Source: Marinibacterium anthonyi (GTDB lineage: Bacteria; Pseudomonadota; Alphaproteobacteria; Rhodobacterales; Rhodobacteraceae). Taken from it: a stretch of 64,000 nucleotides of DNA. The stretch is taken from contig CP031585.1 of assembly GCA_003217735.2 (NCBI GenBank), positions 1,289,501 through 1,353,500 on the forward strand. Direction: 5' to 3'. Position numbers and translations under genes: made by a program. The notes under the pieces are model-generated. The model was not told the origin of the DNA. It saw only the letters and a program-made list of their open reading frames with translations, and did not search any database. Positions 52,014 to 60,693 of the stretch are shown one piece after another (within the stretch, counting starts at the first letter, position 1; the number at the start of each line of letters is the position of its first letter).

Positions 52014-52982
52014 TCATGTCTCGATGGGCGACCGGTACTGCACCCGCCGCACCGATCCGGTCTTCGACCGCATCAGCAGCGTCTCGGTGGTCAGCCAGCC
52101 GACCTCGCGCTTGATCGCGGGCAGCAGGGTGCCCCCCGTGACGCCGGTCGCGGCAAAGATCACGTCCTCGCGCACCATCTCGTCGCGGGTATAGATCTTG
52201 TCCAGGTCGGTGATCCCGGCCTTCAGCGCCCGGCCCTTCTCGTCGTCGTTGCGGAACAGCAGGCGCCCCTGGATCTGACCGCCCATGCATTTCAGCGCCG
52301 ATGCCGCCAGCACGCCCTCCGGCGCACCGCCCGATCCCATGTACATGTCGATGCCGGTGATCGCCGGTTCCGCGCAATGCATCACCCCGGCCACGTCGCC
52401 ATCGGTGATCAGGCGGATCGACGCGCCGGTCGACCGGACTTCCTCGATCATCTCCTGGTGACGGGGGCGTTCCAGGATGCAGACGGTGATGTCGGACGGC
52501 GCACAGCCCTTTTCGGTGGCCAGCGCCGACACCCGGGTGGCGGGCGGCATGTCCAGCGTCACCAGCCCCTCGGAATAGCCCGGCCCGATCGCCAGCTTTT
52601 CCATGTAGACGTCGGGCGCATGCAGCATCGACCCGCGCGGGCCCATGGCGATCACGGTCAGCGCGTTGGGCATGTCCTTGGCGGTCAGCGTGGTGCCTTC
52701 CAGCGGGTCCAGCGCGATGTCCACGCCCGGGCCGGTGCCGGTGCCGACTTCCTCGCCGATATACAGCATTGGCGCTTCGTCGCGTTCGCCTTCGCCGATG
52801 ACGACGACACCCTTGATGTCCAGCTTGTTCAGCTGCTCGCGCATGGCGTTGACGGCCGCCTGGTCGGCCGCCTTCTCGTCACCGCGCCCGACCCACCTGG
52901 CCGAGGCGATCGCGGCCTGTTCGGCAACGCGGGCCAGGCCCAGCGACAACATGCGGTCGTGGAATTCGACATTGGAGCTCAT
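52014..52982 (-). CDS. glpX: Class II fructose-1,6-bisphosphatase
   Basis: This 322-residue enzyme removes the 1-phosphate of fructose-1,6-bisphosphate in gluconeogenesis. GlpX motifs are visible: VVIGEGERDEAPMLYIGE, ALDPLEGTTLTAKDMPNALTV and YMGSGGAPEGVLAASALKCMGG, the usual metal and phosphate blocks. It follows hom after 59 bp on the same strand and precedes recJ. Confidence 0.97.
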   Translation of the reverse strand: MSSNVEFHDRMLSLGLARVAEQAAIASARWVGRGDEKAADQAAVNAMREQLNKLDIKGVVVIGEGERDEAPMLYIGEEVGTGTGPGVDIALDPLEGTTLTAKDMPNALTVIAMGPRGSMLHAPDVYMEKLAIGPGYSEGLVTLDMPPATRVSALATEKGCAPSDITVCILERPRHQEMIEEVRSTGASIRLITDGDVAGVMHCAEPAITGIDMYMGSGGAPEGVLAASALKCMGGQIQGRLLFRNDDEKGRALKAGITDLDKIYTRDEMVREDVIFAATGVTGGTLLPAIKREVGWLTTETLLMRSKTGSVRRVQYRSPIET

Positions 52983-53041
52983 GGGAACATTCCTTCGAAG
53001 TTAATATGTCGGGAACCTTAACGACATTTTGTGAACAGCAA

Positions 53042-54328
53042 TCAGAGGTTTTCGATCCGCAGCACCACGGGATCGCCTTCCATGACATCGGTCTGGGCCA
53101 TGGCGGCGATTGCGACGTCCAAAGCATCACGCGTGGTCTTGTGGGTCACGATCAGGACGGGCGCGGTGGTGTCGGAATGGCCGTACTGGCGCATCCGGTT
53201 GATCGAAATCCCGGCGGTGCCAAGCGCCGTGGCGATCTTGGCCAGCGCGCCGGGTTTGTCGAACAGCCGCATGCGCAGGTAATAGGGGGCGGGCAGGGCG
53301 GCGGTGGCCGCCGGCGCCGGGTCCAGGCTGGCCGCCGGCTGCCCGAAGGTCGGCACCCGGAACCCGCGCGCCAGGTCGCAGATATCGCCCATCACGGCGC
53401 TGGCCGTCGGGCCTTCGCCCGCACCGGGCCCGCGCAGCACCACCTGGTCCACCGCGTCGCCCTCGATCACCACCATGTTGGTGCCGCCTTCCAGCTGGCC
53501 CAGCGGCGAATCGGCGGGCACCAGGCAGGGCTGCATCCGCTGTTCCAGCCCGCGCGGGGTGCGTTGCGCGACCCCCAGCAGCTTGATCCGGTAACCCATG
53601 TCGCGCGCCTGGTGGATGTCCTCCAGCTTGATGCGCTGGATACCCTCCAGCTGCACGCTGTCGAAATCCACGCGCGTCCCGAAGGCGATCGACGACAGCA
53701 GCGCCAGCTTGTGGCCCGCGTCGATCCCGCCCACGTCCAGGTTCGGATCCGCCTCAAGATACCCCAGCTTGGCGCATTCGTCGAACAGCACGTCATAGCC
53801 CTGTCCGGTCGCCTCCATCCGGGTCAGGATGTAATTGCAGGTGCCGTTCATCACGCCCATGACGCGCGTGATCTCGTTGCCGGCCAGCCCCTCGGTCAGC
53901 GCCTTGATCACCGGGATCCCGCCGGCGACCGCCGCCTCGAACCGGATCGTCCGGCCGGCGGCTTCCGCCGTCTCGGCCAGCGCCTGTCCGTAATGGGCCA
54001 GCAGCGCCTTGTTCGCCGTCACCACGTCCTTGCCGGTCGCCAAAGCCGCCTCGGTCGCCTCTTTCGCGGCGCCTTCATGGCCGCCCATCAGCTCGACAAA
54101 GATGTCGATGTCGTCGCGCTTGGCCAGCGCCACGGGATCGCTTTCCCAGGCATAGGACGACAGCGGCACGCCCCGGTCCTTGCCCGCATCGCGGGCGGAC
54201 ACGGCGACCAGCCGGATCTCGCGCCCGGTGCGCGCGCTCAGCAGTTCGGCGTGCTTGCGCAGGATGCGGACGACCCCGACGCCCACCGTACCAAGACCAG
54301 CAATTCCAAGCCTGAGCGGTGTCGTCAT
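53042..54328 (-). CDS. hom: Homoserine dehydrogenase
   Basis: This 428-residue enzyme reduces aspartate semialdehyde to homoserine for threonine and methionine synthesis. It has an N-terminal NAD(P) domain (GIAGLGTVGVGVVRIL), the central catalytic region (GVMNGTCNYILTRM, GYLEADPNLDVGGIDAGHKLALL) and a C-terminal ACT domain (YYLRMRLFDKPGALAKIATALG) that probably gives threonine feedback control. ATG 54328 follows GGAAGGACC. It heads the hom-glpX-recJ string. Confidence 0.97.
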   Translation of the reverse strand: MTTPLRLGIAGLGTVGVGVVRILRKHAELLSARTGREIRLVAVSARDAGKDRGVPLSSYAWESDPVALAKRDDIDIFVELMGGHEGAAKEATEAALATGKDVVTANKALLAHYGQALAETAEAAGRTIRFEAAVAGGIPVIKALTEGLAGNEITRVMGVMNGTCNYILTRMEATGQGYDVLFDECAKLGYLEADPNLDVGGIDAGHKLALLSSIAFGTRVDFDSVQLEGIQRIKLEDIHQARDMGYRIKLLGVAQRTPRGLEQRMQPCLVPADSPLGQLEGGTNMVVIEGDAVDQVVLRGPGAGEGPTASAVMGDICDLARGFRVPTFGQPAASLDPAPAATAALPAPYYLRMRLFDKPGALAKIATALGTAGISINRMRQYGHSDTTAPVLIVTHKTTRDALDVAIAAMAQTDVMEGDPVVLRIENL

Positions 54329-54499
54329 GTAAAAGGTCCTTCCCGGGGCAATGTTCCGTGTGTCGTGTAGCGGGTTCGGATGGACGGTGCAACGCGGGCG
54401 CACCCCCTGCGGAGCCATCGCGCCGACACCGCCACACAGCGATACCGGGCCGCCGGGGCGCCAGCGTCGCGCCCCCGTCCGCCGCCCGCTTTTCGCGCC

Positions 54500-54517
54500 C
54501 TGCCCGGATCGGGGCAG
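54500..54517. promoter_or_regulatory. Operator-like inverted repeat, copy 1
   Basis: CTGCCC-GGATCG-GGGCAG, with perfect 6-bp arms. An identical arm pair occurs 94 bp downstream. Probably a binding site for a dimeric regulator of the plus-strand operon. Confidence 0.5.
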
Positions 54518-54593
54518 CCCCGTCCGCCGCTGCCCGTTTCTTCGGCGCCCTGCCGCCGCGTCGGGGCGGTCGCCTTGCTGCCCGGCGGGCCAC

Positions 54594-54611
54594 CTGCCCA
54601 TGATCGGGCAG
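54594..54611. promoter_or_regulatory. Operator-like inverted repeat, copy 2
   Basis: CTGCCC-ATGATC-GGGCAG, the same arms as copy 1, ending 27 bp before the SDR start codon, a position suited to repression. Confidence 0.5.
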
Positions 54612-54638
54612 CACTGACAGAAGGACCGGGACACCAAC

Positions 54639-55364
54639 ATGAGCCCAACGACCACACTGACCGGCCAGCGCGCCCTTGTCACCGGCGCGGCCAGCGGCAT
54701 CGGCCAGGCCTGCGCCCTCGCCCTGGCCGATGCGGGGGCCGAGGTCATCCTCGCCGACCGTGCCGATTGCTCCGCCACCCGCGACAGGCTGGGCGACGCC
54801 CGCCAGATCCGCGTCGACGTGTCCGACGCCGGATCGGTCGCCGCGATGTTCGACATCGCCGGTCCGCTGGACATCGTGGTCAATTCCGCCGGCATGCTGA
54901 TCGAAAGCCCGATCCTGCAGATGTCCGTCGACGATTTCGACCGCCAGATCGCCGTCAACCTGCGCGGCTCCTTCCTGGTGGCCCAGGGCGCGCTGCGGGG
55001 AATGGACGCGCAGGGATCGGGCCGCCTGATCCTGATCGCCTCGGAACTGGGCGTGCTGGGGCGCGCCGATTTCTCGGCCTATTGCGCCTCCAAGGCCGGG
55101 GTCATCGCGCTCACCCGCTCGCTCGCACGCGAATTCGCCCCGCGCATCCACGTCAACTGCGTCGCCCCGGGGCCGACCGACACGCCGCTGCTCGACATCA
55201 CCTCCATGTCCCCCGAATGGCGCGCGAAAGAGGCCGACAACCCCCTGCAACGCATCGGCACGCCGGGCGAAATCGCCTCGGCCGTGCTCTGGCTGGCCTC
55301 GCCGGGCGCCAGCTTCATGACCGGCCAGACGATCTGCCCCTCGGGCGGCGCCGTAATGCTGTGA
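54639..55364 (+). CDS. Short-chain dehydrogenase/reductase (Rieske operon)
   Basis: This 241-residue SDR has VTGAASGIGQACA (cofactor), NSAGMLI, catalytic Ser in IASELGVLG and YCASK. The C-terminus GASFMTGQTICPSGGAVML is typical of the family. It heads a three-gene operon with a polysaccharide-deacetylase-fold enzyme and a Rieske oxygenase, so it probably oxidises a hydroxylated or demethylated intermediate. Substrate not known. Confidence 0.92.
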   Translation: MSPTTTLTGQRALVTGAASGIGQACALALADAGAEVILADRADCSATRDRLGDARQIRVDVSDAGSVAAMFDIAGPLDIVVNSAGMLIESPILQMSVDDFDRQIAVNLRGSFLVAQGALRGMDAQGSGRLILIASELGVLGRADFSAYCASKAGVIALTRSLAREFAPRIHVNCVAPGPTDTPLLDITSMSPEWRAKEADNPLQRIGTPGEIASAVLWLASPGASFMTGQTICPSGGAVML

Positions 55365-55388
55365 CGTGATGCACCGAAGGACACCGAC

Positions 55389-56315
55389 ATGATCCGAACC
55401 CCCATTCCCTGGCCGGGCGGCGCCAAGGTCGCCGTGGCGATCACCTTCGACATGGACACCGACAGCCTGATCCACATCGAAAAGGGCCGCAAAGGCGTCA
55501 ACTACCTCTCCTCCATCTCGATGCTGCGCTACGGGCCGGACGTCGCCATTCCCCGCATCCTCGACGGCTACAAGCGTTTTGGCCTGAAACAGACCTTCTT
55601 CATCCCCGCCTGGTGCATCGAACAGCACCCCAAGGCGGTCGAGGCCATCGTCGACGGAGGCCACGAAGTCGGCTTTCACGGCTACATCCACGAAGCCCCG
55701 AACGCGCTGCCCCCCGAAGAAGAACGCTACTGGATGCAACGCTCCATCGACGTGATCGAACGGTTTACCGGCAAACGGCCGCGCGGCAACCGCTCGCCGC
55801 TCTACAACGCCTCCCAGCACACGCCGGGCTTCCTGGCCGAGGAAGGCTTCCTTTACGATTCATCGCTGATGGGCGACGACGTGCCCTACCTGCTGGCGAC
55901 CCCGCAGGGCGAACTGGTGGAACTGCCGATCAGCTGGGCCACCGACGACTGGCCGCCCTACGTGCATTCCATCGACCTCGACTACATGTTCCAGGTCATG
56001 GCGCCCGACCGCGCGATGGAAGTGTTCATGGCCGAATTCAACGCCATGCGCCGGGCCGGCGGGGGATTGTGGATCGCGGTCTGGCATCCCTTCGTGTCGG
56101 GCCGCCTGTCCCGTTGGCAGCGGATCGAACAGATGATCGAGGAAATGCAGGACACCGGCGACGTCTGGTTCGCCCCGCTGGACGACATCGCCGCCCATTG
56201 CAAGGCCCTGCACGACAGCGGCGCCCTGACCCTGCGTCGCGACGACCTCCCTTATTACGGCGGAGCATCGCCCCTGCCGGACCCGCTGCCTTCCTCCATG
56301 CCGAAGGACGACTGA
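55389..56315 (+). CDS. Polysaccharide deacetylase family (PuuE-like) hydrolase
   Basis: This 308-residue protein has the NodB/CE4 fold with metal residues in ITFDMDTDS and GFHGYIHEA (Asp, His, His), and RGNRSPLYN further on. The long form with DLDYMFQVMAPDRAMEVF resembles the PuuE-like (allantoinase-type) amidohydrolases acting on small cyclic or linear amides rather than on sugars. It has no signal peptide, so it is cytoplasmic, which supports a small-molecule substrate. It starts 24 bp after the SDR and is followed one base later by the Rieske gene. Confidence 0.88.
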   Translation: MIRTPIPWPGGAKVAVAITFDMDTDSLIHIEKGRKGVNYLSSISMLRYGPDVAIPRILDGYKRFGLKQTFFIPAWCIEQHPKAVEAIVDGGHEVGFHGYIHEAPNALPPEEERYWMQRSIDVIERFTGKRPRGNRSPLYNASQHTPGFLAEEGFLYDSSLMGDDVPYLLATPQGELVELPISWATDDWPPYVHSIDLDYMFQVMAPDRAMEVFMAEFNAMRRAGGGLWIAVWHPFVSGRLSRWQRIEQMIEEMQDTGDVWFAPLDDIAAHCKALHDSGALTLRRDDLPYYGGASPLPDPLPSSMPKDD

Positions 56316-56316
56316 C

Positions 56317-57456
56317 ATGACCCGCCCCGACGCCTTTCCGCTGCGCGACTACGACCTGCCCGACGGCGTCTCGCGCCACCTCGAGGCGGCGGTGCAATCG
56401 GTCTACACCGACCCCGCGATGCTGCAGGCCGAGATACGCGGCGTGTTCGAAAACGACTGGATCATGGTCGGCCGCGCCGGCCTGATCCCCAATCCGGGCG
56501 ATTATTTCACCTGCCTGGTGGGCGCGAAACCGGTGGTGGTGATCCGCCAGACCGACGGCACCATCGCGGCGATGGGCAATTTCTGCCTGCACCGCTACGC
56601 CAAGCTGCTGGACGGCCACGGCACCGCCGGCCGCATCGTCTGCCCCTACCACCACTGGACCTACCAGACATCCGGCGACCTGATCGGCGTGCCCGATCGG
56701 GCGGGCTTTGACGCCGACGCGATCAAGGGCCGCCGCCTCGAACCGCTCGCCTGTGACGAAGCCTTCGGCTTCCTCTTCGTCTCGCTGCGCACCGACCTGC
56801 CGCCGGTTTCCGACCGGCTGCAGGGGCTCGCCCCCCTGATCGAACGCTTCGGGGTCGAACACTACGAAGACCGCCACGTCATCCACGAGGAAGTCTGGGA
56901 GGGCAACTGGAAGCTGGTCATCGAGAACTTCATCGAAAGCTACCACACCACCTACACCCACCCCCGCTCCATCGGCCCGACCAACCCGGGCCACGCCGCC
57001 GAATTCGGCCCCTGGGGCGACCCGGGCTTCGCCATCCATTCCAACAGCTATCGCCCCGAGGATACCCCCACCGTCTTCAACCCCGCGCTCACCCCGGAAG
57101 AAACCCGCCGCTTTTACGTCATGTCGCTTTTCCCGAACGGCATCGCGGCGCTCGATCCCAACTTCGTCTGGTGGATGTCGCTGGAACCCCTCGGCCCCGG
57201 CCGCACCAACGCCCGCTGGGGCCTCTCCTTCGCGCCGGGCCGCATGGCGCAAAAGGATGCCGAGAGTTTCCTCGAGCAGATCAGCGAAGTGATCATCATT
57301 GCCACGTCGGAAGACAAGGAAATGGTTGCCCGCGTCCAGCAAGGCGCCGCCTTCGCCGCCTCGACCCCCGGCCTCCTGCATGCTCCGCTCGAGCTGAACA
57401 TCCGCGAGTTCAACACCTACCTCGCCACCAGGATCGCGGAGGTCACTTCGCCCTGA
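56317..57456 (+). CDS. Rieske non-heme iron oxygenase, alpha subunit
   Basis: This 379-residue oxygenase has a Rieske [2Fe-2S] site (Cys90, His92, Cys109, His112 in CLH...CPYHHW). The mononuclear iron site has the pattern ENFIESYHTTYTH (His210, His215). It resembles the quaternary-amine demethylase group (GbcA, stachydrine demethylase) as well as aromatic-ring oxygenases. With an SDR and an amidase-like enzyme, N-demethylation or hydroxylation of an amine or amide is plausible. No reductase gene is adjacent. It ends the operon. Confidence 0.9.
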   Translation: MTRPDAFPLRDYDLPDGVSRHLEAAVQSVYTDPAMLQAEIRGVFENDWIMVGRAGLIPNPGDYFTCLVGAKPVVVIRQTDGTIAAMGNFCLHRYAKLLDGHGTAGRIVCPYHHWTYQTSGDLIGVPDRAGFDADAIKGRRLEPLACDEAFGFLFVSLRTDLPPVSDRLQGLAPLIERFGVEHYEDRHVIHEEVWEGNWKLVIENFIESYHTTYTHPRSIGPTNPGHAAEFGPWGDPGFAIHSNSYRPEDTPTVFNPALTPEETRRFYVMSLFPNGIAALDPNFVWWMSLEPLGPGRTNARWGLSFAPGRMAQKDAESFLEQISEVIIIATSEDKEMVARVQQGAAFAASTPGLLHAPLELNIREFNTYLATRIAEVTSP

Positions 57457-57483
57457 CCCGGGACCTGTGCCCACGGGCAAGCG

Positions 57484-57632
57484 GACGGCCGGGTATTTTT
57501 GAAGAGAAAGAAGCAAGGGCGCGGGCACGGTTCAAACGATGTACAAAACGGACAAACCGCGCCGTGGGTTTTGTACAAAACAGCCAATATTCTTCTTCTT
57601 GGCCCAAATACCTCGGGGGAGTCCTCCGGCAG
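57484..57632. repeat. Inverted pair of dispersed repeats flanking a palindrome
   Basis: The plus-strand element (GGCCGGGTATTTTTGAAGAGAAAGAAG, from 57487) and the inverted element (TTCTTCTTCTTGGCCCAAATACC, then a CCTCC...GGAGG stem) face each other between convergent operons. This is the same family as at 27919 and 51951. Probable bidirectional terminator. Confidence 0.65.
57540..57581. promoter_or_regulatory. GTTTTGTACAAAAC palindrome with a nearby half copy
   Basis: A perfect 14-bp palindrome GTTTTGTACAAAAC (57568-57581) and a TGTACAAAAC copy (57540-57549) lie between two convergent operons. The spacing resembles a regulator site, though the place is unusual for one. Function unknown. Confidence 0.45.
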
Positions 57633-57656
57633 GAGGACGGGGGCAGCGCCCCCATA

Positions 57657-58604
57657 TTACCCCCTGGCGTGCAGGATCCGCCCGATGATATTCAGCAGCA
57701 ACTGCGCCGCCAGGATCGACGTCGACCCCGTCGGATCATAATCCGGCGCGACCTCCACCAGGTCGATCCCCACGATCTTCTGCCGCCTGGCCAGGATCGC
57801 GATCAGCTCCAGCACTTCGTAGTAGAGAAACCCGCCATGGCTCGGCGTCCCGGTGCCCGGCGCGATCGACGGGTCGAACCCGTCGATGTCGATCGTCAGG
57901 TACAGATCCACGTCCGCGGGCACCCGTTCCGCCACTGCCGCGACGCCTAACGCCCTGACCTGGCGAACGGAAAGGATGTCCGACCCGCGGCTGCGGGCAT
58001 CGTCATAGCCTTCCTTCGCGGTGGACGACACGTTGCGGATGCCGAACTGGCTCAGCCCCCTGACATAGTCCTTTTCCGACGCGCGCCGCATCGGGTTGCC
58101 ATGACCATAGCGCACCCCGTGGCGTTCATCGACGAAGTCGAGATGGGCGTCGATCTGCACCACGTGGATCGGTCCGTGGTCGGAAAAAGCGTTTATGCAC
58201 GGGATGTTGATCGAATGATCCCCGCCCAGCACCACCGGCAGCGCGCCTGCCGCCAGGATCTTGCGCACGCCATGTTCGATGCCGGCGTGGCTGCCAGTCG
58301 TGTCGGTGTGCACGATATCGGCGTCGCCCAGGTCCACGATCCGCGCCCCGTCCAGGTAGGTGACGTCGTCTTCGTGGTCATAGGCCCCGGCATGGCCGAA
58401 GGCGAAAAGGGTCGAGGCCTCGCGGATGCCACGTGGTCCGAACCGGGCGCCGGCGCGCCACTGGGTGCCGAAGTCGTAGGGCGCGCCCAGGATGCATACA
58501 TCGGCGTCGATGGCGTCCCAATCTTCGACGTAGGGGTATTTTCCGAAGGTCGCGATGCCCACGAAGGGCAGGTTCAGGCGGCCCTTTTCGTAGCCGTGGC
58601 TCAT
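57657..58604 (-). CDS. Agmatinase/ureohydrolase family protein
   Basis: This 315-residue protein is an arginase-fold binuclear metal hydrolase that cleaves a guanidino group to urea and an amine. Ligand motifs are GGDHS, DAHLD and DIDGFDPS, all intact. The family includes agmatinase, guanidinobutyrase, guanidinopropionase and guanidine hydrolase, so the substrate is unresolved. It is the last gene of a coupled operon with two amidohydrolases, a creatininase-type enzyme and an ABC importer (ATGA overlap at the 5' end). It presumably acts last, on a linear guanidino acid. Confidence 0.92.
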   Translation of the reverse strand: MSHGYEKGRLNLPFVGIATFGKYPYVEDWDAIDADVCILGAPYDFGTQWRAGARFGPRGIREASTLFAFGHAGAYDHEDDVTYLDGARIVDLGDADIVHTDTTGSHAGIEHGVRKILAAGALPVVLGGDHSINIPCINAFSDHGPIHVVQIDAHLDFVDERHGVRYGHGNPMRRASEKDYVRGLSQFGIRNVSSTAKEGYDDARSRGSDILSVRQVRALGVAAVAERVPADVDLYLTIDIDGFDPSIAPGTGTPSHGGFLYYEVLELIAILARRQKIVGIDLVEVAPDYDPTGSTSILAAQLLLNIIGRILHARG

Positions 58605-59893
58605 TTCCCCGCCCCCTGAAAATAGGTCGCCGGATCAAAGCTTTGCGGGCGGCCGGGCAGGTTCAGCCTTGGCATCGCGGGCGCGGTTTCCGCGATGACC
58701 TGGCCGCGCCGCATCACCATGCGGGGGGCGGGGCGCAGGCGCAGGGCCTCCCAGGACGAGGTCGCGTCGAGCATCACGAGGTCGGCGCTGCAGCCCGGTT
58801 CCAGCCCGAAATGGCCCAGTTTCATGATCTCGGCAGGGGCGGTCGTGACGTTGTCGAATGCCGCCGCCAGCCCCGCCGGGTTGGTCATGTGCAGCACATG
58901 GGCGGCGACGAACGCCACGTCCCCCAGGGCGCAGCGGCCCAGCGGATACCAGGGATCCAGCACGCAATCCTGCGCGAAACCCACGGTCACCCCGGCTGCC
59001 ATCAGTTCGGGCACCCGCGCCATGCCACGCCGTTTCGGATAGCTGTCATAGCGGCCCTGCAGGTGGATGTTCACCGCCGGGTTGACCGCCACGTTGATCC
59101 CCGATGCGGCAATCCTGGTGATCAGGCGGGCGGCATAGAAATTGTCCATCGAATGCATCGATGTCAGGTGCGAGGCGGTCACCCGGTCATGCAGGCCCAG
59201 GCGTTCGGCCTCGTAGATCAGCGTTTCGATCTGGCGGGAATTGGGGTCGTCGTTTTCGTCGCAATGCATGTCGACCATGACGCCGCGTTCGGCGGCGATC
59301 TGGCACAGCGCGGTGATCGAGGACCGGCCCAGTTCCGCCGTCTTTTCCAGGTGCGGCGCGCCGCCGACCACGTCGAAGCCCAGGTCCAGCGTCTGCCGGA
59401 TCGTGTCCGCCATGGTGTCGCGGCAGTAGAAACCCATCTGCGGAAAGGCCACCAGCTGGAGGTCGATGTAATCGGCGACCTCCGCCTTGATCTCGGCCAG
59501 TGCCCTGGCGGCGACCAGGTCCGGGTCGGTCACGTCGACATGGGTGCGCACGGCCATCAGGCCCTGGCTGATGGCGATGTCGAAATAGCGTCGGGCGCGT
59601 TCCTTGTAGTCGTCAAAGCTGAAATCGGGCGCCATCCGGGCCCAAAGCGCGATGCCCTCGGCCAGCGTACCGCTTTGATTGTATTCGCCATTCATCCCCA
59701 GAGACAGCGTCGCATCCAGGTGAAAATGGCAATCGACGAACGGTGTGGACACCAGTCGCCCGCCCGCATCCATCGCGTTGTCGCCGGTCAGGCCGGGGGC
59801 GATATCGGCGATCTTGCCGTCCTTGACGGCGATGCCGATTCCCGTCCGCCCGTCGGGCAGGGTGGCGTTTGTGATCACGGTGTCGAAGCTCAT
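58601..59893 (-). CDS. Amidohydrolase (cytosine/creatinine deaminase-like)
   Basis: This 430-residue TIM-barrel metal hydrolase has HFH in VDCHFHLDATLS, His in MHCDEND, His in SHLTSMHS and Asp in AQDCVLDPWYPLG. These are the ligands of cytosine deaminase (CodA)-type enzymes. It would deaminate a pyrimidine or imidazolone such as cytosine, isocytosine or creatinine. ATG 59893 overlaps the creatininase stop by four bases, and its own stop overlaps the ureohydrolase start likewise. Confidence 0.88.
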   Translation of the reverse strand: MSFDTVITNATLPDGRTGIGIAVKDGKIADIAPGLTGDNAMDAGGRLVSTPFVDCHFHLDATLSLGMNGEYNQSGTLAEGIALWARMAPDFSFDDYKERARRYFDIAISQGLMAVRTHVDVTDPDLVAARALAEIKAEVADYIDLQLVAFPQMGFYCRDTMADTIRQTLDLGFDVVGGAPHLEKTAELGRSSITALCQIAAERGVMVDMHCDENDDPNSRQIETLIYEAERLGLHDRVTASHLTSMHSMDNFYAARLITRIAASGINVAVNPAVNIHLQGRYDSYPKRRGMARVPELMAAGVTVGFAQDCVLDPWYPLGRCALGDVAFVAAHVLHMTNPAGLAAAFDNVTTAPAEIMKLGHFGLEPGCSADLVMLDATSSWEALRLRPAPRMVMRRGQVIAETAPAMPRLNLPGRPQSFDPATYFQGAGK

Positions 59894-60693
59894 GCGCGAT
59901 ATTCCATTCCGAATGCGCCCGCGATCTGGCGGGCCAGCGAGGGGACCAGAGCTTCGACCAGGGCGCGGCCCTTGTCCGCCGACGCGCCCGCCGCCGAGGT
60001 CAGCGCCCCGGAATGGCAGACCGACGAGGGGTCGAAGGGATAGACGTCGTAGGGCGGGAACTCCGCCGGGGGATGATCGGGGATCTTGTCGGCGCGCACA
60101 AGGTCGGGCCGCAGATGCATCATCGACGACGTTTCCATCACGGCGGCATGTTCCAGTTCCCACGAGATCAGGCCTTCGGGGAACAGCATGTCCTCAAGCG
60201 GTTCGTCGATCATGATCCAGTAGCCCAGCTTGACGATCTTGGTGCCTTCGATGCCTTCGGCCTTCAGCATGCGCAGGGCCAGGTCCGAGGCTTCGGTCAG
60301 GAACATCTGGTTTTCCATGTGCCCGTCAAACAGCACCACCCGGGTCAACCCGTGGCGGGCGAAATCGCAGATCAGGTCGCGCACCATCAGCGTGTAGGTG
60401 TTGCCATCCAGCGAGGCACAGCCGGGCATGTGATTGCCGCCGCCGGACTTGGGCTGGGACTTGTAGCCGTAGGACAGCGTCGGCGCCACGACGGCGTCGA
60501 TGTGTTCGGCCACCCGTTCGGCCAGCATGGTGGGCATCATCGCATCGGTGCCCAGCGGCAGGTGCGGCCCGTGCTGTTCCAGCGCGCCGGTGGGCAGGAT
60601 CACGATGGGCGGGCCCCCCTGAATTCGGGCCTTGATGCGGGCGTCCAGTTCGGGCCAGGTCATGTGGTCGAGGCGGGTCATATGTGCACTCAT
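59890..60693 (-). CDS. Creatininase family amidase
   Basis: This 267-residue protein has the creatininase-fold ligands: Glu and His in GALEQHGPHLPLGTD (plus the Asp), then FDGHMEN and EHAAVMETSS. Members open or hydrolyse cyclic amides and related bonds (creatininase, formamidopyrimidine deformylase and others). ATG 60693 is chosen because it overlaps the stop of the upstream gene (ATGA) and has GGAG close by. Its position between two amidohydrolases suggests that it opens a ring after deamination. Confidence 0.88.
   Translation of the reverse strand: MSAHMTRLDHMTWPELDARIKARIQGGPPIVILPTGALEQHGPHLPLGTDAMMPTMLAERVAEHIDAVVAPTLSYGYKSQPKSGGGNHMPGCASLDGNTYTLMVRDLICDFARHGLTRVVLFDGHMENQMFLTEASDLALRMLKAEGIEGTKIVKLGYWIMIDEPLEDMLFPEGLISWELEHAAVMETSSMMHLRPDLVRADKIPDHPPAEFPPYDVYPFDPSSVCHSGALTSAAGASADKGRALVEALVPSLARQIAGAFGMEYRA

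Larger units (their letters stand above)
54329..54638. other. Divergent intergenic region, 310 bp, with paired inverted repeats
   Basis: It separates hom (minus) from the SDR/deacetylase/Rieske operon (plus). It is strongly GC-rich, contains no credible gene, and holds two copies of CTGCCC-N6-GGGCAG listed separately. Confidence 0.6.

Noticed and set aside
49990-52194. Plus-strand frame of 734 codons
   Set aside because: It is antisense to recJ and shows low-complexity Arg/His/Gln content with no domain.
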